Positions 15,399-25,194 are shown, numbered from the stretch's first letter. The stretch: 64,000 nt of DNA from Desulfovermiculus sp041686195 (GCA_041686195.1 JAWLEI010000006.1:1-64000), one strand, 5' to 3'. Notes: generated by a model from the sequence alone, not told the origin. Numbers and translations are program-made.

Positions 15399-15808
15399 GC
15401 GCTCTCCTCAATACGTCGTTCCATGCTCAGGGCATTTTGCCCCTGGTTATGCTGATAGCCAAAAGAATCAACGAGTCGGGAAATGATAAACAGACCTCGT
15501 CCGAACTCATCTCGAGGGTCGGAGCAGACAGTCTCTTCAGGGCCTTCAAAAGGAGGGCCGTTATCCCTTACCTCCATCCGGATTCTTGTCCAGGGATCAA
15601 TATGGATATGAACCTCCAGCTCCCCCTTGGCCTCCGGTCCGTAGGCATGAAGCATAACATTAGTGCACGCCTCGCTCAATACCAGACGGAAATCATAGAT
15701 CAGGTCCGAGTCCTGTATCCATTCCTGCAGAAATTCAGCCACAGATCTCGTCAAGGCGTTTATCTGTTCAGGTGTGGCCCGGGAGTGAAACACCTTACTT
15801 ATTTTCAT
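15386..15808 (-). CDS. Anti-sigma regulatory factor, Ser kinase (RsbW/SpoIIAB-like)
   Basis: 140 residues of the GHKL ATPase fold: the N-box LSEACTNVMLHAYG, the G1-type DNGPPFEG and the G2-type GRGLFIISRLVD. The start is ATG 15808, whose first codons overlap the last codons of the upstream receiver-phosphatase gene (GATGAAAATAAG). It sits between the PP2C-type phosphatase and the STAS protein, so it is the kinase of a partner switch. Confidence 0.9.
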   Translation of the reverse strand: MKISKVFHSRATPEQINALTRSVAEFLQEWIQDSDLIYDFRLVLSEACTNVMLHAYGPEAKGELEVHIHIDPWTRIRMEVRDNGPPFEGPEETVCSDPRDEFGRGLFIISRLVDSFGYQHNQGQNALSMERRIEESAWKG

Positions 15809-16946
15809 CGTGTTTCCAGTGGATCCACAGTGCGCTGCGGTCATCAGGAAAGGCCGGCCGGCCTTCCAGGTCTTGGACCATTCTGGCTTCAAGCTTTTCC
15901 ATGCTGAAGTTTGGCTCACATAAAAGTTGAGAAGCCAGGTTCAGGAAATTATTCAGCCCATAACGCCGAGTGGGCGAGATCTTCCACTCGTAATAGCCGT
16001 CGGTAAAGAGAAAGAGCCCGCAACTCTCTGAGATATCCAGAGTGACCGGCTGAAATTCCAGATTAAAAAAGCCAAGGATAGTGCTGGTAGGTTCTAATAG
16101 GTCTGTGTGCTGATTTTTGCTGACCATCAAACCTGGGCAATGACCGGCATTGATATAGGTTATGACATTATTGTTTTGATCGATATCAGCTGCAAACATG
16201 GTTACAAAATCCATTTCCTGGCCTAAAATATCATTTAGCTGGGTATTGATGAGCTGTAAAGTATGGGCCAGATCCAGATAATGGATTTCGGTTGTTCGGG
16301 TTAAGGCCCGGACAATGCCCATTAAAAAGGCCGCCCTGGCTCCGTGTCCGGAAACGTCGGCAATGACTACCCGGAGTACGTCGTTTTGAACATTGAAAAA
16401 ATCGTAATAGTCTCCACTGGCTCGACCGGAAGGATAGTAGGCGCTTTGAATGGCCAGATCATGGGTATAGTAGCATTCCTTGGGGATGAGCTTGTCCTGC
16501 AGGGAGGCTACAGTGTCGAACTCCTGAGCGATACGTTCAAACGCGGCCCGGAGTTGCTTGTTCAGCCTGATCTGTCTCTTGGCCACATTGATTCTGGCCT
16601 TGAGTTCCTCGTGATCAAAGGTTTTGACCAAAAAATCATTCGATCCAAGGTTTAAGGCCTGGGTCTTTGTGCCCACATCGGCAATCGAGGTCAGGGATAT
16701 GATGTAGAGATCATTGTCCCCCATCTGGTTGCGAATAAAGCGAATGATATCTTTCCCGTCGCAAGAGGGAAGGTTGAGATCCAATATCAGGATGTCCGGC
16801 TTGAATTGCTTATACTCCTGCACAGCCTGATCACCATCTTCAGCCATGCGCAACTGATAATTCTGACCTTGGAAGACAGAATTGAGGCTCTTCCGCCAGA
16901 TGGAGGAATCGTCTATGATCAGGATCTTGATATCGTTATTTTGCAT
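15795..16946 (-). CDS. Response regulator with PP2C (SpoIIE/RsbU-type) phosphatase output
   Basis: 383 residues. The N-terminal receiver domain (IIDDSS, phospho-acceptor in LILDLNLPSCDG, LTS and VKTFD) is linked by a helix to a PP2C domain with metal-binding ASGDYYDFF, VADVSGHG, and C-terminal FTDGYYEW and DDRSALW motifs. A phosphorelay signal would control dephosphorylation of the STAS protein encoded two genes downstream. The cognate histidine kinase is not adjacent. It is the first gene of the partner-switch operon; the neighbouring dtd on the same strand is upstream. Confidence 0.94.
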   Translation of the reverse strand: MQNNDIKILIIDDSSIWRKSLNSVFQGQNYQLRMAEDGDQAVQEYKQFKPDILILDLNLPSCDGKDIIRFIRNQMGDNDLYIISLTSIADVGTKTQALNLGSNDFLVKTFDHEELKARINVAKRQIRLNKQLRAAFERIAQEFDTVASLQDKLIPKECYYTHDLAIQSAYYPSGRASGDYYDFFNVQNDVLRVVIADVSGHGARAAFLMGIVRALTRTTEIHYLDLAHTLQLINTQLNDILGQEMDFVTMFAADIDQNNNVITYINAGHCPGLMVSKNQHTDLLEPTSTILGFFNLEFQPVTLDISESCGLFLFTDGYYEWKISPTRRYGLNNFLNLASQLLCEPNFSMEKLEARMVQDLEGRPAFPDDRSALWIHWKHDENK

Positions 16947-17033
16947 GCAAGATGTAGTCCAAAGGTGACAAAATGTCGTGAGACTCAGCTTTTTTTGAGG
17001 CTGACCAAGGGGGCGAAAGATTTTTCGCTCCTC

Positions 17034-17504
17034 CTATCCACCCCGGTGGTTACTGTCCAATGTCAAGGTAAACGGACCCCAATTGCAGAGCTGGATATCC
17101 ATCTCCTGCCCAAAAAAACCACTGGAAACCGGGCCCGGGGCAACTCTGGTCAGGTCCTGCACAAAGCGATCATAAAGGGCTTGGGCCTTTGGGGCCGGGG
17201 CAGCCGGGGTGAAAGAGGGACGCCGCCCTTTATTCCAGTCTGCATACAAGGTGAATTGGGAAATAATCAGAAGAGATCCGCCGATATCCTTCAGGCTGGC
17301 TGCAGAACGCCCCTTATGGTCTGGAAAGATACGCAAGCTCACGATCTTGTCAAGGAGCTTGGACCAGATGGGAGAATGCGGCAAGTCCAGATCATCGCCC
17401 CGGCCGAATCCAATCAAAACAACCAAGCCGGTCGAGATGGCCGCTTTTTCCAGACCATGGATCAACAGGCGGGCGTTTTTTACCCGCTGCAAGACAATGC
17501 GCAT
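17034..17504 (-). CDS. dtd: D-aminoacyl-tRNA deacylase
   Basis: Removes D-amino acids (and achiral glycine mischarged on tRNA-Ala) from tRNA. 156 residues against about 145 in E. coli. The SQFTLYAD motif is intact; the cross-subunit GPVT-type motif reads NWGPFTLTLD, with Phe replacing Val. The start is ATG 17504, 1 nt after the stop of queD, with only a weak ribosome site, so translational coupling is likely. There is an insert (about residues 35-45) relative to the E. coli form. Confidence 0.93.
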   Translation of the reverse strand: MRIVLQRVKNARLLIHGLEKAAISTGLVVLIGFGRGDDLDLPHSPIWSKLLDKIVSLRIFPDHKGRSAASLKDIGGSLLIISQFTLYADWNKGRRPSFTPAAPAPKAQALYDRFVQDLTRVAPGPVSSGFFGQEMDIQLCNWGPFTLTLDSNHRGG

Positions 17505-17505
17505 G

Positions 17506-17904
17506 CTATCTTTCGCTGTAGATGGCTTCCGAGCTTTCTTTTTCAGCCACACTTACTTCCCGCAGACGGACCGGATGATCAGCCAGAAGGGATTTGAGCC
17601 GGGTATAGATGTATTTGGCTACATTTTCTGAAGATGGATTGTCCTTGAGAAATGGTTCCAGCTCATTTAAGTGCCGATGATCCAAGGTATCCAATACGGT
17701 TTTCAGTTGTTCCTTAAGTTTCTTGAAATCCATAAGGATTCCAGTCTTGGGCTCCAGATGATCGCCTTCAACCTCCACCCGGACCTGGAAGTTGTGACCG
17801 TGCAATTCTTCGCACTTGCCCTGGTAATGACGCAACTGATGTGATGAGCTGAAGTCGTCAGTGATTCGCAGCCGATATACGGACAGGGGACTGTTCTCGG
17901 ACAT
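17506..17904 (-). CDS. queD: 6-carboxy-5,6,7,8-tetrahydropterin synthase
   Basis: Converts dihydroneopterin triphosphate to 6-carboxytetrahydropterin in queuosine synthesis. The 132-residue length fits. Zinc-binding histidines are in SSSHQL and ELHGHNF; the DHRHLNE motif and catalytic cysteine (KCEELHGH) are present. The gene starts inside the end of dnaE (47-bp overlap in another frame) with AGGAG just upstream, and runs straight into dtd. No other queuosine genes lie in the window. Confidence 0.94.
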   Translation of the reverse strand: MSENSPLSVYRLRITDDFSSSHQLRHYQGKCEELHGHNFQVRVEVEGDHLEPKTGILMDFKKLKEQLKTVLDTLDHRHLNELEPFLKDNPSSENVAKYIYTRLKSLLADHPVRLREVSVAEKESSEAIYSER

Positions 17905-20900
17905 GGACTCCTCTCTGGTTCAGGGTCTGTTTCCACTGCGTGATTTCCTGCTGCAGGCCGGTTCCAGGCAAAATACAAAAATTGGGCCCCAATTGTAAAC
18001 GGCAATGACCGTGCGCAAAGCTGATCAGCAAGTGGACCGGATTCTTGCCTGGATATCGAAGGAGGATTTCTTTAAACCTTTGCCAATCCCGGGTGGTGAC
18101 CTGATCACCCGGGATTTGAATCTCGTAGGGCTCGCTCTCCGGGAGGGGTACATTCTGCAACAGGCTGACCGATTGGGCCAGGAGCTTGACTTGTTTTGGC
18201 CCATCCTCGGACCCGGACTTTTCCCGGTCCTGGGTAATAGTCGCCGTACAAAACAAGGGTTGATCCACGTCCAGATGGGCCTTTACCTGGGCATACACCT
18301 CAGGAAAGAGTGTCATTTCTCCGGTGCCGGTCAGATCTTCCACCTGGCAGAAGGCCATACGGTCTCCTTTCCTGGTGGTGATTTCTTTGCTGGATGTGAC
18401 CAGGACAGCGGTTTTCACTTCAGACTCCCTGGGCAGTTCAGAGCATTCCTTCAGACCGGTTACTCCGAGAAGTTGCAATTGGTCCTGGTAGCCGACCAGG
18501 GGATGGCCGCTTAAGAAAAAGCCAAGATTTTCCTTTTCAAAGCGCAGCCGATCTTCTTCAGACCACTCGTGTATATCCGAGTCCGGGATATTCATCCCAA
18601 TGCCGTTTTGGGCTTCAGCTGCACTCTGGGCTGAGGCAGGGACCATGCTGAGAAGTGAGAGCTGACCATGTGATTTGTCCTTGTGGGTTTTTTGAGCTTT
18701 GGCCACCACTCGGTCCAGGGCCGCGATCAGAGCCGCCCGGCTGCAGCCGAAGGAGTCCATAGCTCCACTCTTGATCAGACTTTCCAGGACCCGTTTGCTC
18801 ACTTTGCGCAGATTCACCCGCTGACAGAGATCGAGAAGGTTCTTAAAAGGGCCGTTTTTATCCCGTTCCTGAACCAAATTGAAAATCGCCGCATCACCGA
18901 CATTCTTGATCCCGGACAGTCCGAACAGGATGCCCTGATCGGTGACACTGAAAGGATGGATACTTTTGTTGATGTCCGGCCCCAGGACCGAAATACCCAT
19001 TTCCCGGCAGGCATGAATGTGACTGATCACTTTGTCTGTGTTGCTCACCTCGGAAGTGATCAAAGCAGCCATGAACTCGCGAGGGTAATGGGCTTTCATA
19101 TAGGCGGTCTGATAGGAGATCAGGGCATAGGCTGCGCTATGGGACTTGTTGAATCCATAACCGGCGAACTTTTCAATCAAGTCAAAAATGTACTCGGCAG
19201 TTTCCCGGGGCAGGCCGTTGTCTTCAGCCCCGGCCAGGAATTTATCCCGCTGCTTGCCCATAACAGCCGGATCTTTTTTGCCCATGGCCCGGCGCAGGAT
19301 ATCTCCGTCTCCCAAAGAGTAATTGGCCAGCTCTGAGGCAATGCGCATGACCTGTTCCTGGTACAGGATGACTCCGTAGGTTTCCTTGAGCACTGGCTCC
19401 AGACTGGGATGGGGATACTCCACCTCGATCTCCCCGTGTTTACGGCGAATGAAATCAGTGACCATGCCGCTTTCCAGGGGGCCGGGCCGGTACAGGGCCA
19501 GAAGGGCGATGATGTCTTCAAAGCAATTGGGCTGCAGGTCAGTGAGCACCCGGCGCATGCCTGAGCTTTCCAACTGAAACACACCGTCGGTCTGGCCTTT
19601 GCACAACAGGTGAAAGGTCGCCTCGTCGTTTAAGGGCAGGGTATCCAGGTCCGGCAGGTCGGCGTGCCGATCCCGGGCCAGGTTGAGGGCGTCGCTGAGC
19701 ACGGTAAGGGTCTTTAAGCCCAGAAAGTCGAACTTGATCAGCCCCACTTTTTCCACTTTTTTCATGTCATACTGGGTGACCACTTCTCCCTTTTTTCCTA
19801 CATACAAAGGCAGGTATTCCTGCATGGGCCGGTCGGAAATAACGATTCCGGCCGCATGGGTGGAGGCGTGGCGGGCCAGGCCCTCCAGCCGTCTGGAAAT
19901 ATCCATGAGCTGAGCAATGCGCTCATCGTTTTCCACCTTGGCCTTGAGCTCCGGCTCCTGCTCCAGGGCCTTGTCTATGGTCATTTTCAGGTCGTCGGGA
20001 ATGAGCTTGGCGATCTTGTCTGTTTCGGCAAAGCTCATGCCCATGGCCCGGCCCACATCCCGGACCGCAGCCTTGGCCTTCATGGTCCCGAAGGTGGTTA
20101 TCTGAGCTACAGAGTCTTTGCCGAACTTATCTGTGACGTACCTGATCACCTCTTCCCGGCGGTTGTAGCAGAAATCTACATCGATATCCGGCAGGCTCTC
20201 CCGCTCAACATTCAAGAAACGCTCAAAAAGGAGGTTGTAGCGGATGGGATCCAGGTTGGTTATGCGCAGAGAGTAGGCGGCCAGGCTGCCGGCAGCCGAT
20301 CCCCGTCCCGGACCGACCGGAATACCATGGGCCTTGGCCCAGTTGATGAAGTCCTGGACGATGAGGAAGTATCCGGCAAATCCCTTGCTGCAGATGATTT
20401 CCGTCTCTTCCTGCAGCCGGTCCCAATAGGGCTGTTCATCCTGCACATAGGGCAATTGCTCCAGGCGTTCCCGGAGCCCTTCCCGGCACAGGCGGGAAAA
20501 TTCATCCTCCAGGCTTCGACCGGCCGGAGGGTCGTAGACCGGGAAATGATGGCGGCCGAGTTCAATCTCCAGATTGCAGGCCTGGGCAATACGATATGTA
20601 TTCTCCAGGGCCTGGGGACAGTGCGCGAACTCCCGGGCCATTTCCTCAGGACAGCGATAGTGCAGTTTGTCTGTATTAAAGCGCATGCGCTTGCTGTCCT
20701 GGACGCAGGCATTGGTCTGGATGCAGAGCAGGATGTCATGGGCCTGAACATCGTCAGGCAGAAGATAGTGGCAGTCGTTGGTGGCCACCAGGGGAAGATC
20801 ACAGGCATTGGCCAGATCTATAAGTTTACTGTTCAGTTCGTCCTGTTCCGGTATGCCGTTGGCCTGGAGCTCGAGATAGAAGCGGCCGGGGAAAAATCCG

Positions 20901-21394
20901 GTGTACTGATCCACGGTTTCCTTGACCTCGGCAAGGCCTTTGCCCTGCATGAGCTTGGCCGGGATTTCGCCTTTCAAGCAGGCCGACAGGGCAATGAGTC
21001 CGTCATTCCACTTGGCCAGGAGTTCTTTGTCCACCCGGGGCTTATAATAAAAGCCGTCCAGATTGGCCTGGGATACCAGTTTGATCAGGTTGTGGTATCC
21101 TGCCTGGTTCTGGGCCAAAAGGACCAGGTGATAGCCGGCTTCGCTTGCGGAGCGGGCATCCTTGCGAGTGCGGTGGGTTGGGGCCACATAGACCTCACAG
21201 CCCACTATGGGCTTGATTCCGTGGGATTTGGCCGTGGTGTAAAAATCAATGGCCCCGAACAGGTTTCCGTGATCAGTGATGGCCGCAGCCGGAAGACCGA
21301 AGTTCACAGCCTGAGCGCACAGGTCGCGGACCTTGATCGCCCCGTCCAGGAGGCTGTATTCAGTGTGGCAGTGGAGATGGACGAAGTGGTTCAT
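17858..21394 (-). CDS. dnaE: DNA polymerase III alpha subunit
   Basis: Replicative polymerase of 1178 residues. An N-terminal PHP domain (LHCHTEYSLLDG) is followed by the C-family palm with catalytic aspartates in LPDIDVDFCYNRR and a third downstream, fingers, a helix-hairpin-helix, and an OB-fold near the C-terminus (about 990-1090). ATG 21394 has no Shine-Dalgarno; the leader instead is a run of CCCATAA/CCCATGA words. The last 15 codons overlap queD. Confidence 0.98.
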   Translation of the reverse strand: MNHFVHLHCHTEYSLLDGAIKVRDLCAQAVNFGLPAAAITDHGNLFGAIDFYTTAKSHGIKPIVGCEVYVAPTHRTRKDARSASEAGYHLVLLAQNQAGYHNLIKLVSQANLDGFYYKPRVDKELLAKWNDGLIALSACLKGEIPAKLMQGKGLAEVKETVDQYTGFFPGRFYLELQANGIPEQDELNSKLIDLANACDLPLVATNDCHYLLPDDVQAHDILLCIQTNACVQDSKRMRFNTDKLHYRCPEEMAREFAHCPQALENTYRIAQACNLEIELGRHHFPVYDPPAGRSLEDEFSRLCREGLRERLEQLPYVQDEQPYWDRLQEETEIICSKGFAGYFLIVQDFINWAKAHGIPVGPGRGSAAGSLAAYSLRITNLDPIRYNLLFERFLNVERESLPDIDVDFCYNRREEVIRYVTDKFGKDSVAQITTFGTMKAKAAVRDVGRAMGMSFAETDKIAKLIPDDLKMTIDKALEQEPELKAKVENDERIAQLMDISRRLEGLARHASTHAAGIVISDRPMQEYLPLYVGKKGEVVTQYDMKKVEKVGLIKFDFLGLKTLTVLSDALNLARDRHADLPDLDTLPLNDEATFHLLCKGQTDGVFQLESSGMRRVLTDLQPNCFEDIIALLALYRPGPLESGMVTDFIRRKHGEIEVEYPHPSLEPVLKETYGVILYQEQVMRIASELANYSLGDGDILRRAMGKKDPAVMGKQRDKFLAGAEDNGLPRETAEYIFDLIEKFAGYGFNKSHSAAYALISYQTAYMKAHYPREFMAALITSEVSNTDKVISHIHACREMGISVLGPDINKSIHPFSVTDQGILFGLSGIKNVGDAAIFNLVQERDKNGPFKNLLDLCQRVNLRKVSKRVLESLIKSGAMDSFGCSRAALIAALDRVVAKAQKTHKDKSHGQLSLLSMVPASAQSAAEAQNGIGMNIPDSDIHEWSEEDRLRFEKENLGFFLSGHPLVGYQDQLQLLGVTGLKECSELPRESEVKTAVLVTSSKEITTRKGDRMAFCQVEDLTGTGEMTLFPEVYAQVKAHLDVDQPLFCTATITQDREKSGSEDGPKQVKLLAQSVSLLQNVPLPESEPYEIQIPGDQVTTRDWQRFKEILLRYPGKNPVHLLISFAHGHCRLQLGPNFCILPGTGLQQEITQWKQTLNQRGVHVREQSPVRISAANH

Positions 21395-21409
21395 GGGTTA
21401 TTATGGGTC

Positions 21410-21495
21410 ATGGGTTATGGGGGAAGAAGAAAATTCCAACTTACTAACAAAATTCGAATTTGAGGGAAACTCAAAATTCGAAACAAAACCAGAAG
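21410..21495. repeat. Low-complexity word repeats upstream of dnaE
   Basis: Repeated ATGGGTTA/TATGGGTC words near the dnaE start and AAATTCGAA/GAGGGAAACTC words at 21450-21485. Related AAATTC/GAGGGAAATTCGAAA text recurs at 31518-31580 after the activase gene. No coding sense is seen. Confidence 0.5.
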
Positions 21496-21557
21496 ACCGC
21501 TGCGGCGGACATTGAACGCTCCTACGCAGAGCATGGGAGCGATAAGAGTGCTCGGTG

Positions 21558-21630
21558 TTCAGCCTTGCCTCCGGCAAGTCTGAACTATTTTTTGGGCCAA
21601 AGCGCCCCAAAAAAAATTGCCGGATTGATC
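21558..21630 (+). repeat. Two-hairpin intergenic element, copy 1
   Basis: Hairpin I has outer arms TTCAG/CTGAA and inner arms CTTGCC/GGCAAG around a TCC loop (21558-21584). Hairpin II is T6-GGGC paired with GCCCC-A8 (about 21588-21616). The tail is TTGCCGGATTGATC (21617-21630). Related copies lie at 62.7 kb, 58.7 kb (partial) and 26.85 kb (rearranged). Confidence 0.75.
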
Positions 21631-21634
21631 ATGA

Positions 21635-21830
21635 ATGAAACTAGATTTTACCCCTAAGATGACTCTGGCTTTCCCGGGTAGGGCTGGTTCTCTCCGAGAG
21701 CCAGCCTCTTTGATCAAGACACTCCCGGCCCTCGGAGAGGCCCGGGCTACTGGGCCCAGCCCTCTTCATACCCTGTTTCTTTCTCGATCAAACTGGCGGT
21801 CACAGCCAGAGGCGGCGCTGACACCTGAAG
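21635..21830 (+). repeat. Composite intergenic repeat, copy A
   Basis: A block from GAATGAAACTAGATTTTAC to CACCTGAAGCC. It shares with copies B, D and E an ordered set of words: ATGAAAC ... TTTTAC; GGGCTGG/CTCGGAGAG segments; CAGCCCT(T)TTCATAC; GTTTCTT-CTTGATCAA-CTGG-type; and a CCGCC/GGCGG pair. No gene is seen in 21395-21873 other than these repeats. Confidence 0.75.
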
Positions 21831-21873
21831 CCTCCAGAGCTCGTTTCATATGAGCTATGCCGGAGGCAAATCA

Positions 21874-22872
21874 CTATATCATCTGGGCCGCTTTCTGGGC
21901 CAGGCGCAAAAGCTGGTGGGTAAATCCGGCCTCGTTGTCATACCAGACAATGAGCTTTACCAGGCTCCCATCGGTGACCGTGGTGGTCAAGGCGTCCACC
22001 ACCCCCCCGTAAATGGAGCCCACATAGTCAACTGAGACCAGCGGTTCTTCGCTGTATCCCAGGATGTTTTTAAGTTCTCCCTGCGAGGCGGCCTTCATGG
22101 CCGCATTGACCTCCCGGGCAGTTACGCTTTGTCCCAGATCTGCACTCAAGTCCACTAAAGAGACATTGGGAGTAGGGACCCGGATGGCCATGCCGTCGAG
22201 CTTGCCTTTGAGTTCCGGAATGACGTCGGCCACGGCTTGGGCCGCTCCGGTAGAGGTCGGGATCATGGACATGGCAGCCGCCCGGGCCCGCCGCAGGTCC
22301 TTGTGCGAACCGTCCAATATGCGCTGGGTCATGGTGTAGGAGTGGACCGTGGTCATGCTGCCGCGCAAGAGTCCAAAATGGTCGTGCAGAACTTTTACAG
22401 CCGGGGCCAGACAGTTGGTGGTGCAGGAGGCATTGGAAATAATGGTATGTTCCGGCTGCAGGGCCTGGTCGTTCACGCCCATGACAATGGATATGTCGCA
22501 GTCTTTGCTCGGAGCGCTGATCAAGACTTTTTTCGCTCCGGCCTTGAGATGCGGCTCACATGTCTTGCGGTCCTTGAATTTGCCCGTAGTCTCCAGGACA
22601 AGCTCGATCCCCATATCGCCCCAGGTCCACTCGCCGGCTGGATTTCTGGTTACAGCGATCTGCTTTCCGTTGATTTCCAGGCCTTGATCAGTGGCCTGAA
22701 CTGAACCCTGAAAAGGGCCATGCACAGAATCGTATTTCAGTAAATGGGCCAGGGATTGGTTGTCTGCCCGGGCATTGACGGCCACCAGCTCCAGTTCGCT
22801 GTTTTCAGCCAAAATACGGGTTGCATAACGGCCTATACGCCCAAAACCGTTGATTCCTATGCGTATACCCAT
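21874..22872 (-). CDS. gap: Glyceraldehyde-3-phosphate dehydrogenase
   Basis: Type I NAD(P)-dependent GAPDH of glycolysis/gluconeogenesis, 332 residues. It has the Rossmann start GINGFGRIGR, the catalytic cysteine in SNASCTTNCLAP, and the phosphate site downstream. ATG 22872 lies 8 nt after AGGAG; a GTG at 22881 is in frame but worse placed. It follows the AsmA-like gene by 70 bp on the same strand. Its downstream side is the repeat region. Confidence 0.97.
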   Translation of the reverse strand: MGIRIGINGFGRIGRYATRILAENSELELVAVNARADNQSLAHLLKYDSVHGPFQGSVQATDQGLEINGKQIAVTRNPAGEWTWGDMGIELVLETTGKFKDRKTCEPHLKAGAKKVLISAPSKDCDISIVMGVNDQALQPEHTIISNASCTTNCLAPAVKVLHDHFGLLRGSMTTVHSYTMTQRILDGSHKDLRRARAAAMSMIPTSTGAAQAVADVIPELKGKLDGMAIRVPTPNVSLVDLSADLGQSVTAREVNAAMKAASQGELKNILGYSEEPLVSVDYVGSIYGGVVDALTTTVTDGSLVKLIVWYDNEAGFTHQLLRLAQKAAQMI

Positions 22873-22942
22873 GAGCAGCACTCCTTTTCTGAGGATTTTT
22901 GGTAACCAAATTTATACGTCACTCGCACCACATTCCAGGCAA

Positions 22943-25150
22943 TTATTCTGTGTCATCGCCCCCAAACAAGCTCTTGAGCGCATCTTTGGCCTTCTGGCCT
23001 GTATCTGAGGTCTGATTGCCATCTTTGGACTCGGACAGACCGAGCTTTTTTTGCAGTTTTTGGATGCCTTTGTCTACCTCCTCGGATATCTTTTCCTGAC
23101 CCATGATCTTGACCAGGGTCTCCTTGTTCAGCCCCAGACGAGGATCTGTTAAGGAACCCTGGACATCGATGGGGATTTCTTTTCCCTCCAGGTCGGAAAG
23201 CTCTGGATACTGTCCGGAAAGGTCGCGGTCAAAATTTACCTGGAGCAGATAATCCAGACTGCGCTGGATTAAGTCAATCTGGCCTGATCCCTGTACACTA
23301 AAAAGCGAAGAGACCAACTCAAGATTGCTTTTGCGCACCATGCCCTGGGCAATGTCAGCATCAAAATCCAGAGAAGAGAACTGAGTGTTCTCAGTCTCGG
23401 ATTCTTGTGGTGCCTTGCCTTGCAGGGTCAGATAGACGGTGCGGATGCGATGCAGAAGATCTGCTCCCTGGAAGGAGCCGTCCTGGAGGTCCAGGTTCAG
23501 ATTGCCGTTAAGTGCCTTAAGCAGTGACCGGGCATCAAGGCCCTGGCTGGAAAAGGAGCTCTGAACAGAACCCGATCCGGAAAGAAGACTTTTGCCGGTC
23601 ATATCCTGGAGAAGAGACTCCATCTGGATCGTATCCAGACGTGTTTTGGTGTTCAATTTCGGAGTTTGTCCACTGACATCCAGTGACGTGGTGGAGTCAA
23701 GAGTTCCGCCGTAAAGCTGACCCTGAAGAGGGGAGATATCTATCTGGCCGTCTTTGGCCTGGACGGTCAAAGTGATCTCTTCCATGCGCATGCCTTTGAC
23801 CTTCATCTTTTGGACGCGGATCTGACCGTCCATGTTCAGCTGGCGCAGAGGAGCCAGGGGCAGGGCGGCTGCTGATGGTTCCTTGTCTTGTGGTGATTCG
23901 TCCTTTTTCTTGTCCTCTTCCTGGGGGCCGGTTTCTTCCTGGCCGGCATCTTTGCCCGGCGGGAGATACCGGTCCACGTCTATCTGATCCACGCGAAGGT
24001 CAAAGCTGGAATCCGGAACTGATCCGCGAAGATCTGCGGCTGCCTGGCCTTGAATGCTGGTGTCATCCAGGACCATGTCCAGGGATGTGAGCTGAAGCGA
24101 TGAAGGCGTGGCTGTAAATTGGGTTTGGGCCTGCACAGCACTTAAGGCCTCTGGATCACTTGTTTGTATCTGAGGCAGATCGAGCCGGGTGATGAGTTCT
24201 TGAGGATTGAACTCCTCCAAATTGATCTCTCCGGTGATCCGTGGATCGCTGAGCACAGATTCTCCTTCAGCCTGAGCAGTGACCCGGAGATCAAAAGCAG
24301 TCAGGGACAGCTCTGGCACCTCGAGATATCCTGAGTCCAAATTCAGGCTCAGAGAAGTCTGAAGCCGGGTCTTGGCTTCCCCGCCCGGGATATCCGGCCC
24401 GGAGGCCAGGGTCTGGACATCAAGATCATTAATGTGAACAACTTTTTTCTGCACATCAACCTCGGCCTGACCCGTGGTGCTCATCTCTGCCTGCACCTCC
24501 GGCTGAGCGTTGTCGATGGCGCAGCTCAAGCGGAAAGGAATGGGGCTGTCCATGTTGACCGGCCCGACTTCCAAGTCCAAATCCCTGATTTGGACCTCGG
24601 TCCCGGCAATCTTATCCGACCAGTTCAAGCTGGTGTCTTGAATCTCTATCTTTTTAATGCTCAAAGCGGCCAGCCCCATGGAAGGATCTTTAGATTCTTT
24701 ACCTACTTTTGAGTCAGCCTGGGCTTCACCTGGGGCCTGGCTGGTCTCGGGCATCAAGTCCTCCCAGTTGGTCTGGCCTTTTGCATTTTGGGCCAGGTTA
24801 AGCTCTGCCTGTTCCAGAAGCAGGGTTCCCACCTGGACTTCGCGGTTGACCAGGGGCAGGAGTTTGACTTTCAGGCCTGCTTTGTGCACTGAGAGCATAT
24901 GTTCAGGGGCAAACCCCTGGGCGTTGGATAGAGACACGTCCTGAACTTCCAGGCCAATCCAGGGGAAAAAGGAGAGCTCCATGGGCCCGCGTATCCGGAC
25001 TGAACGGCCTAACTGGTCGCTGGCCGCCTGTTCGATGCGCTCCCGGTAGTCATTGGGATCGACAAAGATGATCACCCCGGCGATAAGCAGGACCAGGATG
25101 AGAATGATTCCGCCGAGAGCGTAGAGTATGTACTTGAGTGCTTTAGGCAT
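22943..25150 (-). CDS. AsmA-family protein
   Basis: 735 residues: one N-terminal membrane helix (about 6-28), then a long beta-rich periplasmic body with the AsmA N-terminal signature (YRERIEQAASDQLGRSVRIRG). Around residues 420-455 there is a very acidic, low-complexity linker. The C-terminal third is AsmA-C-like (GSGSVQSSFSSQG...). Family members are bridge-like lipid-transport proteins between inner and outer membrane. AGGA lies 8-9 nt upstream of ATG 25150. It is divergent from tlyA with only 44 bp between. Confidence 0.88.
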   Translation of the reverse strand: MPKALKYILYALGGIILILVLLIAGVIIFVDPNDYRERIEQAASDQLGRSVRIRGPMELSFFPWIGLEVQDVSLSNAQGFAPEHMLSVHKAGLKVKLLPLVNREVQVGTLLLEQAELNLAQNAKGQTNWEDLMPETSQAPGEAQADSKVGKESKDPSMGLAALSIKKIEIQDTSLNWSDKIAGTEVQIRDLDLEVGPVNMDSPIPFRLSCAIDNAQPEVQAEMSTTGQAEVDVQKKVVHINDLDVQTLASGPDIPGGEAKTRLQTSLSLNLDSGYLEVPELSLTAFDLRVTAQAEGESVLSDPRITGEINLEEFNPQELITRLDLPQIQTSDPEALSAVQAQTQFTATPSSLQLTSLDMVLDDTSIQGQAAADLRGSVPDSSFDLRVDQIDVDRYLPPGKDAGQEETGPQEEDKKKDESPQDKEPSAAALPLAPLRQLNMDGQIRVQKMKVKGMRMEEITLTVQAKDGQIDISPLQGQLYGGTLDSTTSLDVSGQTPKLNTKTRLDTIQMESLLQDMTGKSLLSGSGSVQSSFSSQGLDARSLLKALNGNLNLDLQDGSFQGADLLHRIRTVYLTLQGKAPQESETENTQFSSLDFDADIAQGMVRKSNLELVSSLFSVQGSGQIDLIQRSLDYLLQVNFDRDLSGQYPELSDLEGKEIPIDVQGSLTDPRLGLNKETLVKIMGQEKISEEVDKGIQKLQKKLGLSESKDGNQTSDTGQKAKDALKSLFGGDDTE

Positions 25151-25194
25151 GGACAGAGTCCTCCAGATTTGAGGTTTTCAAAATATAATTTAGC

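Noticed and set aside
19856..21463. 535-codon open frame opposite dnaE
   Set aside because: It is the reverse-strand shadow of dnaE, which has full catalytic motifs; its own protein shows no recognisable domain.
21395..21873. Possible small RNA or degraded gene upstream of dnaE
   Set aside because: The stretch is made of repeat words shared with other gaps; no tRNA, no promoter-terminator pair seen.
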